In this document: piece by piece, positions 63,509-64,000 of the stretch
How positions within the stretch are numbered: the stretch's first letter is position 1
Layout: each line of letters starts with the position of its first letter
Assembly (NCBI GenBank): GCA_016183985.1
Contig: JACPDN010000004.1
Location: forward strand, 267,236 to 331,235
Reading direction: 5' to 3'
Length of the DNA stretch: 64,000 nt
From: Pseudomonadota bacterium
GTDB taxonomy: Bacteria; Pseudomonadota; Alphaproteobacteria; Dongiales; Dongiaceae
Notes under the pieces: generated by a model
Seen by the model: the letters and a program-made list of their open reading frames with translations, nothing else
What the model was told of the DNA's origin: nothing
The model's database searches: none
Made by a program: the position numbers and the translations under genes

Positions 63509-63564
63509 GACTATAGTTATCCGAGTTTATTTTGGCAAGGGTAAAAACGAGGATAAAACTAGTC
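63509..63564 (-). promoter_or_regulatory. Promoter and candidate Rrf2 operator upstream of the Rrf2 gene
   Basis: On the minus strand TTGCCA (63538-63533) and TATAGT (63515-63510) are spaced by exactly 17 bases. The -10 region lies within GACTATAGTTATCC (63509-63522), which recurs as an imperfect inverted copy GGATAAAACTAGTC at 63551-63564. The two half-sites bracket the promoter, suggesting autoregulation. Confidence 0.55.
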
Positions 63565-63629
63565 CGCGTTATTTTTCATGCGCGCGGCCGCCGGCCCCTT
63601 GGGTACCTGTCGATATTCCTGGTTTGTTC

Positions 63630-63658
63630 TTGACAAGGCACTAGGAATTTGATACTAG
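63630..63658 (+). promoter_or_regulatory. Plus-strand promoter candidate at the right edge
   Basis: A perfect -35 TTGACA (63630-63635) and TACTAG (63653-63658) separated by 17 bases. Transcription would start near 63665 and run into the hairpin-dense region that fills the window's end. Confidence 0.5.
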
Positions 63659-63663
63659 TATGG

Positions 63664-63960
63664 CTGTGCACACATCACCTCCGGTCCCCAGCCGGAGCCG
63701 CTCGGTTGTCCCGGCGCAAGCCCGTTTGGGCGCAGGCCGCCATATCGGCTCCCTTTGGGGAGCAACCCAGGCCGTGGGTTTGAAACCGGCCTCCCGGACC
63801 GGATGGATGAGCGGTCCCCCGCGAGTCCCGGGTCACAGGGCGCTCCCCTTGGGCTGCAGCGGTTCGCAGCCCCCGCCGGATCCGATGCGGTGACCGGATT
63901 CCCCTTCGGTGCTGCAGGCAGCAGCACCCGTCACGGCCGAAACGCACGGCCGGCACATCT
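63664..63960 (+). other. GC-rich hairpin-dense region, possible structured RNA or leader
   Basis: About 300 bases without a convincing gene but full of short perfect hairpins: GCCC-gttt-GGGC, GCTCCC-tttg-GGGAGC, GGGCTGC...GCAGCCC, GGTGCTGC-aggca-GCAGCACC and CGGCCG-aaacgca-CGGCCG. It is followed near the edge by gaggaag, like a ribosome binding site. It matches no RNA family I can recognise on either strand. It may be a small RNA or the long leader of a gene starting beyond base 64000. Open frames across it are low-complexity and unconvincing. Confidence 0.4.
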
Positions 63961-64000
63961 GCCCGAGCGGTGTCGCGTGGGGATCTTGAGGAAGAGAAAA

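Noticed and set aside
63655..63956. Three overlapping frames (77, 90 and 93 residues) in the right-edge hairpin region.
   Set aside because: Pro/Gly/Arg-rich, mutually overlapping on both strands, and one starts inside the promoter -10; the hairpins explain the region better.
63664..63960. Cobalamin or glycine riboswitch in the right-edge region (minus strand shows GAAGGGGAATCCGGT).
   Set aside because: The order and spacing of conserved boxes do not fit either aptamer; the resemblance is limited to short GC-rich words.

Overview
The window is a GC-rich chromosomal segment of an alphaproteobacterium, most likely a member of the Rhodospirillales or a relative. The evidence is a SAM-II riboswitch ahead of metA, TRAP transporter genes paired with a DctS/DctR two-component system, an Anbu gene cluster, a clade I nos operon, several osmoprotectant-, sugar- and polyamine-type ABC systems, and a canonical parS site. 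Gene density is high, many neighbours overlap by ATGA, and I see no insertion sequence, phage gene or CRISPR array.

Left part (1-25 kb). After a truncated periplasmic binding protein come rimO (-), a small glycine-zipper lipoprotein and a small Arg-repeat membrane peptide. A five-gene co-directional run follows: a histidinol-dehydrogenase-like gene, pgm, pgi, and the two subunits of an N,N-dimethylformamidase-type enzyme. Then come metA (-) with its riboswitch, dctPQM (-) facing dctSR (+), a phosphonate-monoester-hydrolase/sulfatase gene (-), and a divergent ABC importer with two near-identical tandem binding proteins.

Middle (25-43 kb). A minus-strand operon carries ATP-grasp, alpha-E, transglutaminase and Anbu protease genes, followed by an FAD-linked hydroxyacid dehydrogenase and an acyl-CoA dehydrogenase. 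Between it and a plus-strand zinc-uptake operon (30-residue small protein, znuC, znuB) lie a perfect parS site and a Zur-type box. Next are a glutamine amidotransferase, a secreted protein of unknown function and an EamA transporter. A minus-strand housekeeping set (ppx, rlmE, nucleoside hydrolase, guaB, rsmB-like) is interrupted by a REP-like palindrome pair. A tRNA-Gln follows.

Right part (43-64 kb). A perfect FNR-type box precedes a cytochrome c gene, a Cys-rich small membrane protein and the full nosRZDFYLX set for reduction of N2O to N2. A DeoR regulator (-) then faces a sugar operon: SDR dehydrogenase, ABC permeases, binding protein, ATPase, BtpA/SgcQ protein and FGGY kinase. The window ends with a type II NADH dehydrogenase and an Rrf2 regulator with four clustered cysteines (both -), and a GC-rich, hairpin-dense stretch of unknown role preceded by a promoter-like TTGACA element.
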